From Trichopria drosophilae (lineage: Eukaryota > Arthropoda > Insecta > Hymenoptera > Diapriidae), in assembly GCA_030407085.1 (NCBI GenBank), contig CM059586.1, positions 83,759,501 to 83,823,500 on the forward strand: a stretch of DNA of 64,000 nt, in the 5' to 3' direction. The translations under genes and the position numbers were made by a program. Under the pieces are notes generated by a model. The model did no database searches. It saw only the letters and a program-made list of their open reading frames with translations, and was not told the origin of the DNA. Of this stretch, positions 23,021 to 36,749 are shown piece by piece (the first letter of the stretch is position 1; every line of letters starts with the position of its first letter).

Positions 23021-23386
23021 AAAATTCCGCCACGATTGACCACGATTATTTGTTTTAAATTCGTGTCTGAACAGGGTGCCAAGTGCAAAAACTTTTACGC
23101 CCTTGTATCGAAAACTACTATTATACGTCTATTATATAATTTGATATAGATGTTTTCGAAACAGTGATCCTTGCATAGATTCGAAGGCTCCTTGTCGAGA
23201 ATGTTGTATACAGAAGCTAGCAAGAAATGGCACCACATTTCCTTTCTTGCATGTAGAGTTGCCCACAAGCATGTGTATATACCGATTAAAAGCTAATTAA
23301 TGGATGAAATAATATAAACCTTTGATCATATAAAACCGAACAAGGTGCATGCTTCTTACGTAAAAAAATAATATTATTAGTTTATT

Positions 23387-24335
23387 ACTTCGACCCAGAC
23401 TAAGTCTGGACGAAGTATGGAATTTGGTCACTTCGGGCATAAAAATTACCATGTAGTTTTTCATCAAATGTCGACGTTTCAGACCCTAAGGAACCTAAAT
23501 CAACAATAAAACAATTTGTGTCCGTGATCTTGTACGTACGTACCTCCGTACGTCCCGTTTTTTTGTCTCGTGATAACTCGCGAACGGATAAGCGTATTGA
23601 CATAAATTTTTTTTAAAATGCACGTCTTGGCATAACTTAGAGCTGATTAGATTTTGGGGCAGATCCACCCGTCCATTACTAAAAAAAATTAGCCCCAATT
23701 AAGTTTCTTCGTAGTTTTTTCATTTATTTTGAAAAATACAAATTTTATTAAAAAATGTTTCAAACAAAAAAGGTAGAGGATGAAATTCTCTACAAAAAAG
23801 GTTGTATGCATTTTTTTCCTAAAGTCAACGATAATGCCATAAAAACTGGTTTAAAATGTTTATGACTATTGTCTGAAAAAGTATTGATTTTGGTCATCTC
23901 GGCAAAAAAATTACCCTATTGTTTTTCATCAAATTTCGACGTTTCGACCCCCTACCCCCCAGGGGTAGTCTTTGCCAGCTCCTCGGGCGCGGTGACCACC
24001 TACGGGCGCATAAGTTCTTTTACGCCCTTGATACGAAAATAACTATTTCGATATATCTAAAAGATGTCTTATAGATATCTATAACATATCCGTCAGAGAT
24101 CTTTTCGACACTTTCAAGATATCTTTGACGAATTATATGTATATATATGGTATAAGATCATAATAATACAGACAGTAATTAGTAAAACACATAAACATGT
24201 AATATGCATCGAATAGTCTATTAGAATACAAGTGCATGAAGTAAGTGTTTTGCAACTTTTATTTATTAATACTTCGGCTGGCCTGTTGTCGGGGTCGAAG
24301 TTTTGAAAATGCTCATTTTCAATTTTCATAATATA
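23387..24335. repeat. Composite repeat with palindrome and direct repeats
   Basis: It starts with a 30-base palindrome whose arms are ACTTCG / CGAAGT and CCAGAC / GTCTGG. A block containing AAAATTACC...GTTTTTCATCAAAT and CGACGTTTC occurs at 23431-23486 and again at 23889-23950. The right part (24271-24335) matches 9692-9755 in reverse. The recurring words CTTCGACCC and CGAAG suggest one degraded element family. Confidence 0.5.
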
Positions 24336-25522
24336 AGAAACACTATATTGTTGTAACATATCTATCGAAGCCACTTGGACCTAAATATGATTGGACCCCC
24401 AAATATCAATATAATTTTATAATATAACTGAAAGCTGTTAGTAAACAAACGAGTCTTAAGGAATAGCCGACTCTCCACTGGGTCGAAGTTTCGAAGTTGT
24501 ATAGTATTCTTTGTACTTAAATATAAATTAGATTTTACTGCATTTTCTTTTATAAAACTTTTATTATTATATATATTACAATTTCAATGTATGGGATCGT
24601 AATGCTCTTAATCCAATTCATTTCAAAATTTCCATAACACTCAGCTCAATAACAGTAATTTTACGTGTAAAAACACGATGTCAAAATAGGCCTTTCACAT
24701 CAGCATTTTAAGATATTTGAGGTTATGAACTCGTCAAATGTTTTTTTTTTCGCTACTTTGGAGGTTATGTCGAGAACACAAAGATTTTGTCATTTTTATA
24801 TTGGTTGCGTTATCTAGTAGGTCTCTTACCTTTCAAAATGAGCTATTAGACGATCACCTATGACCATTTTAATTTAGGACATTTGTTCCGACATCTTCAT
24901 AAACATTCATTACCTCTTTAAGGCCTGCAGGTTTTCATTCAATCATTTCTCTTGGATACTTGTACATATGCACTTTTGAGTTCACTAGGTACTAACAATA
25001 AGTAAGATGATGAACAAAATTTGGTATCGCAATTTCTAAAATGGCGGATAATAAAAATGCTCATGGCGTTGTCGAAATAAATGTTATAATTTAAAATGCA
25101 GTAACTTTTTAAAAAAAATGGCAGGAGGTCCATTAATAGCTCATTATGAAATAGTTATTGTTCGACTCAAGGCAGCAGGTATTAAACAAAAAAAAATATA
25201 ATTTTTGTGAAAAGTATCTTTTTAAATATTTTTTTAATCAAGAATTATAAAGGCTATCAAAAAATCCTTCAAATTTCCCTCTTTTTCCGTCACTTTCTTT
25301 TTTTAGTATCTATTTTAAGTACATTAAACTTATTTATCGTGGCTTTTATTAAAAGATGAATCCAACTACATTTTGCAACATTAATCAAACATGTTCATGC
25401 AGCAAGTGACTTTTAGGCGCATGTGTCCGAAACAAGTTTATTCCAATCTCCATTACAATGATACAATATATAATAACAGTAATTCGTACTCGACAGACTA
25501 TTTAGACTCTAACAATACAAAT

Positions 25523-28500
25523 TTAGATTTTCAACGAAGCACCACTGGGTTGAAGTGAATTGCTTGTTAGTCGGTTTGGTAGGATGGTATCGTTGAATTT
25601 GATAGTTATCTTTGTTGTCTTCATATTAGGAGTTAAGAAACGAGCCATTGAAGTTGCACTTTGGCGAGGAGCTCGATCGAAGGGGAATCCCATTGGGCGA
25701 GCATCCGGATACTTTCTATTTCTCAAGCCACAAAATATTACACCACCATCACACCCTTCAGGTTGGGCCTGTGAAACCTGGAAGTTATTAAACAATAGGA
25801 TTAATTCAAGGACACATGCTGATGATTGTGAGAAATGAAACATTTCAAGTATACGTAAAACTGGAGTGGTCTTATTTTAGGAAAGATATTGCATATTTAT
25901 AATGTACGATAGACCTATTTAAAATGCTGTAGCAAGAAAAATATATGTCTTATTTATTTTTCGAGATTCACTCCCGGACTAGAAGTTTTTAGTTGAGTTG
26001 TCGACAATTATGAACTTATAATCTATTAGGATCTTAATAACAAATTGATCTCCACTACAATCAATTTTCAGATAATATAGTATTGCCGAGGTTGATAAAA
26101 ATTAAACAAGTAGATTTCTTCATGTGTCAAGGACTAATACATTTAATTCGTCTTAATAATCCAGTTAGTAGATGTTTGGAACTTGGTACAACTCAGTGGT
26201 TAATAGGTATAATTCAATCATTACCTTATCTCCCTGATAATCGGTGATCATAACAAAGAGCTCCATTTGGAAGCCTATATTTGTTCCCTTGGGTACCAAC
26301 ATGTGTTGTGGCCATCCGCATCCACAAAAACTGAACTCACTTATTCCTATCTCGTCGACCGGTCTGTTTTCATTTACATTCCGGAAGGTTGTTCCGAAGG
26401 GAATTGTCAACGCCGATTCCATGGATTCTCGTTGAATAGTATTCGATCCAGGTGCCACTAAATTGTCAAAAATAAAATTCATTAATTACGTAATTTACGT
26501 CATGCCAAAACAACTTGATTAAAATGTGTAGCTCATGCATACATGTGTGAGTAAATCTATCCATTTCTATCATCAACTGCATCTGTTCAGCTACAGGAAG
26601 AGGTTGATTAGCTTCGTCCGTGGTTGGAGCGATAAATATCCTCACAGTTGCTTCTTTATCACGTCCATTCGCATTATTTACACGAATTGTATAGGTAAAA
26701 TCTCGATGATTCAGATGAGTGACTCTACCAACAATTGATCCGCGGGGAGTAAAGTCTAAGCCACGAGACAGTTCGATGTCACTCTTCGTCCAGTTAGTTG
26801 ACAATTCATTCAATTTTTTACCAGCTGAGCGAACGCTTAGGTCTGCTACTGATATTCCCGGGAACGACAACTACCAATGATAGAAGATTAAATTTATTTT
26901 TAGATTCCGTGCTTATAAATATATGCAAAACAATAGGTAAATAAGTAAATAAATAGATCTGCACCTGTTCTGCTGTATACGGGGTAAGAGATAACTTGTA
27001 AGTTGTAAAAATGTCATCTATAAACGCATGCCACCTGTAAAATATTGGATCTCTCATAGAAGTAGTTGGATCTCCCATAACTGCAAAATTTTCCTGAAAA
27101 ACAGAAAATGAGACTTTGGAAATCGAATAATGTCACAAACAAACATCTTACCAAGTAACGGTGTTCGGGATCATGACAAAATGAAATTAAGTCATGACCA
27201 TCGTTGTGGAGATTTCCGTAATAAGAGAAATTCGGACTTAGGCTGGTTGCTTCTACCATATTTCCCAAAATATCAATTCCGGTGTCCTCTGGAAGCAACA
27301 TAACCTCTCCATTTCGACCTCTTATTGTTTTTGAATGGATGGCTTCCATGATGCGATCCCAACTTCTCTCAACATCGGCTAGGTCGATTTTTACATTATC
27401 CACTTTTCTATTTATATCTTTCAGATACGTCCCAGCAGGTCTTGACGGCCAAACTCTACTGGCGACCAATGAGTCTAGTTTTGGAAAATAGCCCTCATCT
27501 ATTTTATCCCGGAGATTGTTCAAACGTTTCACACGTTCTAATTTATTGCACAAACGTTCTGTGTTGTACCTAATAAAATTAATTTATAATAAATATAAGT
27601 ATATTGTTATATAACTCTTTATCAATATAATGGAGTATAGTGAAGTTGGATTGGTGAGACAGGATATGGCCTAATGGCAGTGGTATTGTATGAAGTAAAA
27701 ATTAGTAGGTGACGGTATAACCGGCTCTAAAGGAACATTAATTACCTAGCCATTACTTGGTGATGCATGTAATAAAAAAGTTCTCCACGCCTATCTTTTT
27801 TTACGATTATTTCGGGACCTTCATATGGATAAACAAGATGCCAGTGCCAATGATGAAGATTGATTCCAAGATCTTCTCGCCAGTAAGCAACTCGATGTTC
27901 CATGTCGTGGTCAGTGGCAGTAAAATGCAAGGGGATTTCAATAGGTCTCTTTGAAATTAAATAAAACAATAATTAATAAACTTTCCAGAAATAAGGGACC
28001 ACTAAATATTAGATATATATTAGTAAATATAAATTTTTAATCAAAATATTTTAGCTCATACCCGTGAACCTGCTGGAACAATATTTGCCTCTTCTCTAGC
28101 TCGGTTAAAAATCGAACTATTCATAAATTGACCTGGTAAAATTTCGATTATATTTGGCAAATCTAGATGTTTGGTATCTGGTCGATGAAGAATCGCCACT
28201 GAAAGTGCGTATATAAACATTTGTGTATTCACGCGATCGCGGGTATAGACTGCTAATGACAAGAAATCGTCGTACGTTCTCATCCCTAAAAAGAAATGTA
28301 AATTTAATGAATTTGACATATGAACATTAAATGGAAATATTACCTAAGAAGAGTTCGATTAATCGTGTCGCAGATTTTTGATGTTTTGGGACAAAGAGAG
28401 AAAACGGTTCTCGTCTTGAAATTGCCATTACCCTGGATAAATCGGGAATTGCTATTTGTTTTACGGCGATGGCGGATGACGATTGTTCCCCAAAACGATT

Positions 28501-28814
28501 TAAAATCGATTCAGCAACATTTTGATATTGATCAGGCTGTAAACAAGAGTAAAATGTATATTTATGCTGGTAAATTATATATCGTTTATTCACTAGAGCG
28601 GGACATAAATATTGTCAACATTTCTTGGGGTAAGAATTCACTCCTTCATAAAGCTGGCTTCATTTGAATTCTGTAAAGAGTAAATTATAACTCTAAAAGT
28701 GATCCTCACCAAATAAGATGGGGGAATGCTGAAAGTAGTTTTCCTGTCGCCTTTTGGAACACATATTGGCTCAGATGGTCGATCAAATAAATGCAACACT
28801 TCCGTAGATCCCAT
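25523..28814 (-). CDS. PPO: PPO-b: canonical prophenoloxidase
   Basis: The spliced product is 695 aa. Exons in transcript order: 28710-28814, 28344-28536, 28062-28285, 27746-27948, 27152-27569, 26965-27093, 26543-26870, 26225-26457, 25523-25777. Domains in order: hemocyanin N-terminal helical domain (about 20-150), copper domain (about 170-420), Ig-like C-terminal domain (about 430-680). Copper A is H207, H211 (in [10 protein letters not shown]) and H236; copper B is H363, H367 and H403 (in RDPIFYRWH). The activation bond is the classical R49-F50 (ILNRFGE), the site cut by clip-domain serine proteases in studied insects. The signature CGCGWPQHM at 578-586 is unaltered. This is the most typical and most compact member (3.3 kb). 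It groups with PPO-a ([18 protein letters not shown]). Confidence 0.96.
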
Positions 28815-29070
28815 TTTTAATACAAATCTTTACTTCAAAACGTCTGTATCAATAATGTATAAAATGTTTAGTAATATATAGTGATATTTTCTAAAATATG
28901 TTTCATCACCACCTGCCTTATAAATTTTACAAAAATTAGAAGAATATCAAATGGAACTGAAAGTCTTTATACCCTATTTATATTAGTAGTAAATGTTACC
29001 GGATCTAGGCGGTTGTAGAAAAAGAAGATAAAAAGTTTTCGCCACAAATTCCTGTTGCTTATAATTTTCG
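28815..29070 (-). promoter_or_regulatory. PPO-b putative promoter region
   Basis: A TATA-like AATATAAATAGGG (- strand, about 28972-28984) lies about 150-160 bases upstream of the ATG. Farther out is the shared motif as CCGGATCTAGGCGGTTG on the + strand (28999-29015), and a second, oppositely oriented version, GCCACAAATTCCTG, at 29041-29054. Assignment is by comparison with the other PPO genes. Confidence 0.4.
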
Positions 29071-32000
29071 GCTAAAGGCCTTGGAATAAAGGAACTCACT
29101 TGATAGAAATCTGGAAGTATGCCATCAGCGACCAAATATATAAATGATATCTTTCGCTTCCTGCTCTTAACGTTTCTAGATGTGTATTTTTGATTTAATA
29201 GAAATTAGAATTTAATATACAATCAAAAATATATATGTATTTACTATAAAAATAGGCGCCATATTGATATCTCCTGATTGGTGGAGTCTTTCCGCTACAT
29301 GAATACTGCCTTGAATTTTGGTCTAATACAAATACATCCCACTTTCATTGGTGAGGCATATGCCGAAATATTTAATTTAATCTGTTAAATACCGATCCAC
29401 GTTACATCGTTTCATTATTAAGTACACCTCGCTTTTATTAAAAAAATCTATTTTTTTTACGGAAAAAAAAGGTTTCCTCCTGAATCTCCCATGATAAATA
29501 CATCTGAAATACTCTGGAACATAGGAAAAATACCTCGTATTACTAGCCTGCTGCATAATTACTCTAAATATTACTGCAAACAGCATGAAAATCTATTTTT
29601 TAAAGGGATCGTCTTTTTTGTATTGATGTATTCGATTATTGTTCAAATTCATTTAGGAACTTAAAAACCGTTGTTTGACCGTGTATCCTTTACATAAGTA
29701 ACTATGCAAAGCAACGAGTAATATACTTATAAATGTAATTTATTATTGATAATTATCTTGTTTTAATTTTTTATAATAAATTGGTGGAGATCTCCTTTAA
29801 ATCATACTGCAAGTCTGTGGATGCTCATTACAAGTTCAATTATTTGCCGCAAGTCTTTGTTTTATGTTACAGTGTGCATAAAATGCTATTTTACACGCGG
29901 TTTACTTTTTTTTTGACGAATTTTACACACACGTGGAACATAAAATAATTTCGGCAAATATGACTCGGCCAGCAACCTTCACGTCCACAGAAACAACTTT
30001 TATGCACTTGAATCGAAAATGACTACTATTCATGTAGGGAAAGCTTACATTTTTGCATAATATGTAATCCAAACAGTAGTTTTTTAATTTTATTGAATGA
30101 TTGATTGATTTACTTTTCTTAACATTCATTTAGTACATCGGACAGAATTTGGAGATTCAAGCAAATATTTCTTTCAATAGTAGCGACTAAATGTTGACTA
30201 GATTGGTTTTTCCCATAATGTTCATTTTCTACGAATATTTTTCCCTTTAAAGCCATTTTGTTACCTTCATCAGTTTTCCCCATGATGCCCGGTTCCTCAG
30301 TAATTCGTAATCATCCAGATTTGTGGAAAAAGTCAATGACGTTATAACATTTTAATGGTAATCTTTTTCATCTGTGGTTCCTTAATAATAAGTTATTTGT
30401 AAAAATAATAACGCTCACCTTAAAATGATCTTAAAAAGCCAGCATGACTGCTTTTACAGTTAAAGTTGATTATCATTATAAAAGTATGTTAATCACGTTT
30501 ATTTTACCAAAAATTAAAAAAATTATTCTTATGCTATTTCTTAAATAATTTCTTGACTTTAAACGAAGCTCAATAAAGGAATCCTGGATTGTCACACACA
30601 TTTTCCCGTTTTACTCGATTCCGGGGTAGAAAAGGGATTCCCACTTAAAATTACCACTTCAACTAATGATCTTCAAAAACGAGTTATAGTTCAAGGTTGT
30701 TGGTTCCATTGCATACCAATTAATAAGCCTCTGTACACTTCAACTATCGTACAGGCCATTTTTATATCATTCGTTTTTTCCAGAAGTACCTAGAAAAGCC
30801 CCCCATGAACACAGTTTTATGACTACAAAGGGTCTGGGGGTCTGGGGGTCTGGGGTGACGTTATAATACTATCCTGACCCAAGCCTGTAGAAAAAAACCG
30901 TCCAGGAATCCGCAAACATTCAGAGGAGAATGTATTTAAACCACAGCATGAAAATGTGGTTTCAAGTTTGTAGATTGTCATTTTCCTATAAAATTTTTAA
31001 AAACAGCATACGAATTTCTATTCAAATTCTTTGAGTTCGATACTTTGAATTTGACAGATCATTTTATTCAAACAGAAATATTCTCTTATTTATTTCCATA
31101 ACGTGACATAAGTGAATTGATTATGTCTGTTTTTATTCGGCCTTGCCAAAAAAATTTGTCGATGTCATAAAAGCAGTAGGGATCGCTAGTGTACAATCAG
31201 TTGACTTTTTTTTCATAATTTTAAAACACGCTAAGATTTCAATTTTGCACATAAATGTGTACAAAAAGTGTGTACAAATGCACTTGTCATCTAGACCAGT
31301 TCATGAAACACATTCGTAAAGAAAGATATTCTCAATCAATAATCCTGATTTAAGAAAAATATTGTAAATATGGATGTAAGAATGGGACGTATTCATAGTA
31401 GTGAAAAGTATTTTTTGACGTTCATTTTCGAATACTGATAATTATAATAAATTTAGCCAGGATTATTATAAGTTATTTTCTCATACTCGGAGAGCAAAAT
31501 ACTATTTTGCACCCTAGATCGCGGAATGAGAAAATATTGCGAATATGAGAAAGTATTGTGTACAACAAGGGACAACGGGTATTTTCAGATTCCCATGAAT
31601 TTCCCCTGGCTTCAATCGGGCGTCAAACTCGCCCGCGTCGACCTCTTTTACTCCCTAGTTACACAAAGTACTATTAACGGTCTGATAAGTGTTAAAATCC
31701 TCTGAATTCTTCTGAAAAAAGTTACAAGGTGGTATTCGAGGTAGTTAAATATGAACGTACCAACAGATTTCGAGGATTAAAAACGAACTATAAGTGGAGA
31801 CGTTTATATAATGTACATAAACAATTTATTGTCGATAACCTGTACAAACGCAAGGCTTTTTGTACCAAGTATTTTATATTTACAACCCAATAGGGAAAAC
31901 CAGATTATGTGTAATCATATATAAACGTATATGATCATATATACGCGATTATACATAATCATATGTAACCATTTTGTATATTTTATAATTATTTATATTT

Positions 32001-33144
32001 TATAAGGTCAACATTCATATATGTAGTTGTATATGACATTATATAAGTATATATTTAGGCAAAATTTAGCATTTCACTTTTAGTTACTGAACCTAATCTA
32101 GCTTTTTTTTACTCTCATATCCTGGCTTTGTTCGAACTACAAAGTCGCAGGTCGTGATTTCGTGCCTCGTCCGGTGAACAATTTCACGATTCATTTTTCA
32201 AACAGCAGCTCGATACTTGTAAGATAAAGAGATTACCGAAATAAATAATCGGATTTTCAAATTTAAAATTTTGGAGCCTGCCATCACATTCGTATTCATC
32301 GACATAAAAACCCATTAGTTCTTTTTTTTTCAAGCTAATTGTCTAGTTTCAATTTTCTTATCCGGCACAATGGATGTGGTTTTTTAAATTCAATTTCAGC
32401 AACTGGATCAGCGATTTTGAATATTTGTATTACGGACTAATTAGGGAGCGGAACCGTTCAAGCAAACTACGCGTTGTTGTTAAATAATATGAGTTTATTA
32501 TAAACTTTAAGGTAGCGGAGAGGCGACGATGTTATTCGGTCGGATTTTCGTCGAGTACTAAACTAACCTATTCGAGGTTGGTGATGATGACCGTCTTTTT
32601 GTTTTTCAAACAAAAACGAATTGTTTACATAAAGACTATCGTTGTGTGGAAACGTATTCATATTTTTCTCATTCGAATTTCGCGCATATTTACGTTCGGT
32701 TACCTACATTACCGACCGATTCAACTTAAGTTATTCGAATAATCATAGTATAGACATTCGACATAAAACTATTATTTTCAACACCCCTTCCATGGTATTT
32801 TAAATAGGAAAGGTGCAAAATACAACAGTTCCTGTACGAAACGTTCCCAGACGACTAAGAAACTTCGAGGATCGATGGATTCAAATTTCATTCGAAGTCG
32901 CCAACGATACCTCTTAGTTTGAGATTATTTATTTCGCTTTATTTCGACTCGGAGTCAACATGATCTTTCATGCATCCGATATAATTCCCGCATTCCGAAC
33001 CTTTAAACTTCTTATTCGCCTACATTCCACACTGAGTCGTAGATCGGAGTTTCCGCCATATGATTTCCGTTAAATCAATGGATCCGATCCCTAGTGTTTG
33101 GAACGAACGGGTTACTGTTAGTTTAAAGGGGAATCGCATGGGCG

Positions 33145-33196
33145 TGATCGTGTTCGTGTTCGGGTTCGTGTTCGTGCTCGTGTTCGTGCTCGCATC
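33145..33196. repeat. TTCGTG hexamer simple repeat
   Basis: About eight imperfect TTCGTG/CTCGTG units in a row. Both strands are open through it, which yields valine/phenylalanine-rich or threonine/asparagine-rich frames that are not genes. Confidence 0.85.
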
Positions 33197-33349
33197 GTCA
33201 ATACTATATATATATTCCAATAACAGAACGAGGAATCGGCTCGGATTCGGTAAATGTTAACTTATCAAAACAGTAAAACAATTAACATCGTCGCCAATTC
33301 TAGGACCTTTACAATATAAACCTACCAGGTCCCCGCTTACGGCTTCAGC

Positions 33350-33455
33350 CAATCTTTAGAGGTACCCCCATTCGGGTGTGCAATGGCGTGGGGAAACCAC
33401 AATGTGGGAAAAACCCACGCCAGATACCGCAGAGGTTGAAACATCGATTCTAAAC
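33350..33455 (-). repeat. Dispersed repeat, copy 2 (inverse of 19160-19265)
   Basis: On the - strand it reads CCCCACGCCATTGCACACCC and surrounding words as in the intron of PPO-a. The conserved frame gives ESMFQPLRY and PHAIAHPN. It is followed at 33530-33650 by sequence related to the tandem unit at 62 kb (ATATTGGATCCGC and CGAAAACCCCTAAGTA). Confidence 0.6.
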
Positions 33456-34648
33456 GCAACAATTTGAAAACTGATACAGGTTCGTATTCAACGAACTCAA
33501 AAATTCCCGAATATCGAGTTTCAAACAAATTCTTCCAACTTTGAAGAGTTGCCGACCATATTGGATCCGCTATTGTGAATTTTTGAAAACTGACACCAAA
33601 TTCGTATTAAGCGATCCCGAAAACCCCTAAGTAACGAGTTTCAAGCCAATTTAGTGACAAGAGTTATGGCGTCGAGTTTTCACAACTCCGTCAGACGTTG
33701 TATGTTCTCAATAACAAATCGAGCCGTACGAATTCCCGAGTTGTAGAGCATGGTCGGCTACTGCACAATACGAGCATTATAAAAAACAACGAACTTTCAA
33801 CATCAAAAAGAATTAAAATGTACGTATATATATTTCACTATATTAATAAAAATATCGAAAATGACGTCGTCAACGCGGAAATGACATAAGCGATGTTTTC
33901 AAGTTTTTCTTAACCGAATAATCAAAAGCTATGTACGTACTTTTATATTAAAGATAACTGAATTCTTTTCAAAATGAAAAAAAATCGTTCCCCTATTACA
34001 AAAATTGACTAAACCATGGTCAATTACACTTTGCACGTAGAAGGACCCGGAAGTATACGTGACTGCGTGCTATTCAGGGGCCTTCTTTTTCGAAATCTCT
34101 TTGTAAAGGTATTTTTAATACATTAAACATTGCCATCCCATGTTTTTTTCATTATCTGCACTTTCTCAATAAGTTATAATAATTTTCTGTGATTTTTTGA
34201 ATTTACGGTTAACTGACCAAAATGTTAGAATAAAAAATAATTAAATGTAAAACTATAATATTATTAATAAAAATTCTTTTTTTCTTACTACCTGTATTAA
34301 CGAAAATTTAATCAAAAAAGGCAATATTGAAAATTCGGAAAAATGACAAAAATGCTCTAAACATTTTCTATGGAAGAATACAAATTTGTATGGCCTAAAA
34401 GTCAACACAGTCGACCCTTTCAATAGAGCCGCTCTCAATAGTTCCACTTCCCCAGTTTGTCGAGATTGTTCCCCTTCAACTGATCTGGAATGTTTTTCTC
34501 TTGAATTTCATTTACCTTGTTCTCTGTAGTTCCGCTAACCAAAATGCAAAATAGCCATCTTGTATCGTTCATAATAATATTTTGTGCTAGGCTTGCAATA
34601 TTAAAAGTGTAATACTAGAGACAAAAAAATTTAATATTGTTTTAAAAG

Positions 34649-35778
34649 TACACGGAAAGGGCGAAACAGGACTCACTTCTGCACGGAAAAAAATGACTCC
34701 GCTGGATTAGCTGATTCATATCAGCTAAAATTTTCGGCTGGAATTGCCGAAAATATCTGCAATTTTAGCTGTTTTGATTCCGCTAATGTAGCCTTAACCC
34801 TACTCAATTCGTGCTTAGATCTAAATTTCCGCTACATTAGAAGATTTGTTCCGCTAAATTTGCGGATTTTTTCAGTAAATTTAGCTGAAATTATCGGCTA
34901 TCCCTAACGGAATTCCAACAGCTATCCCTATAGGATAAAATTGGTAGAATCTGCGGATTTTTCGGCTGATTTAGCCGGTTATTTTTCTCCGTGTGTCTAC
35001 GCAGGACTGGCTACTGCGTATCAGGCACGAAAACATTTTTAATTTCAACTCCTTGTAGCATAGTCGATTTTGAAGGTTTTGAAACGAATAAAAAAAGAAA
35101 TTAATCAGTAGAGCTTTGCGCATCTAATGAAGAAAGAATATATGATATATGCCAATAAGTAATAAAGTTATTAATTGTTTTCTACGCAACTGCAAAATAT
35201 ATATTCAAACGCTTCGTTTATCAAGCGAATTTCGAGAACCCCAAAAATTTCAGCGAGAAAGTTGTTCATTAAGGTATAAACAAGTTTTCTGGACAGTTTC
35301 ATCTTTATTGTGTTGATCGTTAAAAAGTTATGAAGGTTTATAGGCCCGATGGCCAGCGCGTCATGCGTCCCGCGGCACTGAACAGCTCGCCTTCCAGCTT
35401 TAAACCTTAATAACTTTGAAACGATTAAAACAATGAAGATAAAACTTTCCAGAAAATTTGTTCATATCTTCATTAACAACGTTCTCGCTGAAATTTTCGG
35501 GATACCCGAAATTTGCTTGATAAACGAAGCGTTTGAACATATATTTTGCAGTTTCGTAGAAAACAATTAATAACTTAATTGCTTATTGGGATATATCGTT
35601 TATTCTTTCTTTATTTGATGCGCACAGCTCTAATGATTGATTAATTTTTTTATTCGTTTTAAAACTTTCAAAATTGACTATGCTACAACGAATTGAAATT
35701 AAAAATGTTTACGTGCCGGCTACGCAGTAGCCAGTCGTGCGTAGACAGAAGTGAATCCTGTTTCGCCCTTTTCGTGTA
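34649..35778. mobile_element. 1.1-kb foldback (long inverted-repeat) element
   Basis: Two arms of about 380 bases (left 34649-35340 minus a 312-base insertion; right 35400-35778) are imperfect reverse complements along their whole length. They are separated by a GC-rich spacer of about 60 bases (35341-35399). The tips are TACACGGAAAGGGCGAAACA and the complement, so a TA duplication with CACG-type ends is plausible. No coding capacity. A transcript would form a very long hairpin. Confidence 0.85.
34682..34993. mobile_element. 312-bp MITE nested in the left arm of the foldback element
   Basis: It interrupts the sequence CTTCTG/TCTACGC that is continuous in the right arm. It starts CACGGAAAAAAATGACTCCG and ends with TTATTTTTCTCCGTG, and repeats TTAGCTG, TTTCGGCTG and GGATTTTT words near both ends. 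The target shows a short TG repeat at the junctions. The uninterrupted right arm proves that the insertion is younger than the foldback. Confidence 0.8.
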
Positions 35779-36749
35779 GGTCATAGCGTGCACATTAAAA
35801 CGTTTTAAAGCTGACATCATTAATTCGTCACAATTTTAAATCAATATTTATTTAATGAATCGCAAACAATGTAATTTCATATGCGAACATGTCATCTCAC
35901 AACAATTACATAAACAAAACACTCTCGGGGTCTAGTTCGGCGTACCGGCATTACTGCGAGAAAGCGCGAAAAATTTTCCGCGGACGAGTAGAAAGTGAGG
36001 TAACCCCCGTTCTTGACAAAACTTGGAAGGGTTGACTGTATTTACATGTCCGAATAAAAATATGCGAGGTATATAAAAATTAAAAACTACGTCCTAAAAA
36101 GTCGCTCTTTTTACATGGAACGTTCCATATGTTGGCAAAGAAAAAATATAATTACCCTCTTACCGATATGAATATTCGTTATATATAAAGTACATATACA
36201 TATTTTCCTAAATAAATTAAATTAAAATTATATAAAGTATTTATTAAATGTTCTTCAGATTAACAGTAACATATTACACATATATTCGGTAAGTTTTTGA
36301 TATACTAATTTAAAACGTATATATTTAACGTTTGTATTACTTTTAAAAGTGATTTTTTATGGTGTTTTTTATGCAGTCATCGAAACGAAAACAGTTTGTC
36401 ACTTATATAAACCTTTCAGATGTCAGATTTATACTATGAATAAATAAATGTTTAATATACCGTCCAGTTCTTATTAGGTAGTTATTTGTTTAAATAATAG
36501 TATTCTCTATACAAAAAATTGTGTATCCTGAACTCATTCATTATTTAAAAAGAAACTAGTGAGGCATTATTGGTTAAATTTAATTTTTGATAAATGATCT
36601 AGCTTTTGAACTAGCTAATGCTTATCGATAAATTTCGGTTATACATGTGGGAAACGTTCAGGAAATATGGTGCTACTTTATTTTACCAATACTATATGAC
36701 CAATTGATTCCTCATCTATTTCGAACGATTGAGACTTAATAGTGAAATA

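Larger units (their letters stand above)
20421..25522. other. Intergenic region between PPO-a and PPO-b (5.1 kb)
   Basis: No protein-coding gene is supported. Contents recognised: an inverted-terminal element (22060-23020), a palindrome at 23387-23416, a pair of direct repeats (23431-23486 and 23889-23950), two copies of the ACGCCCTTG repeat (about 23089 and 24014), and the dispersed block at 24271-24335. A ten-C homopolymer lies near 21431-21440. Confidence 0.5.

Noticed and set aside
33020..33260. Frames rich in Val/Phe (+) or Asn/Thr (-)
   Set aside because: They are produced by the TTCGTG hexamer repeat.
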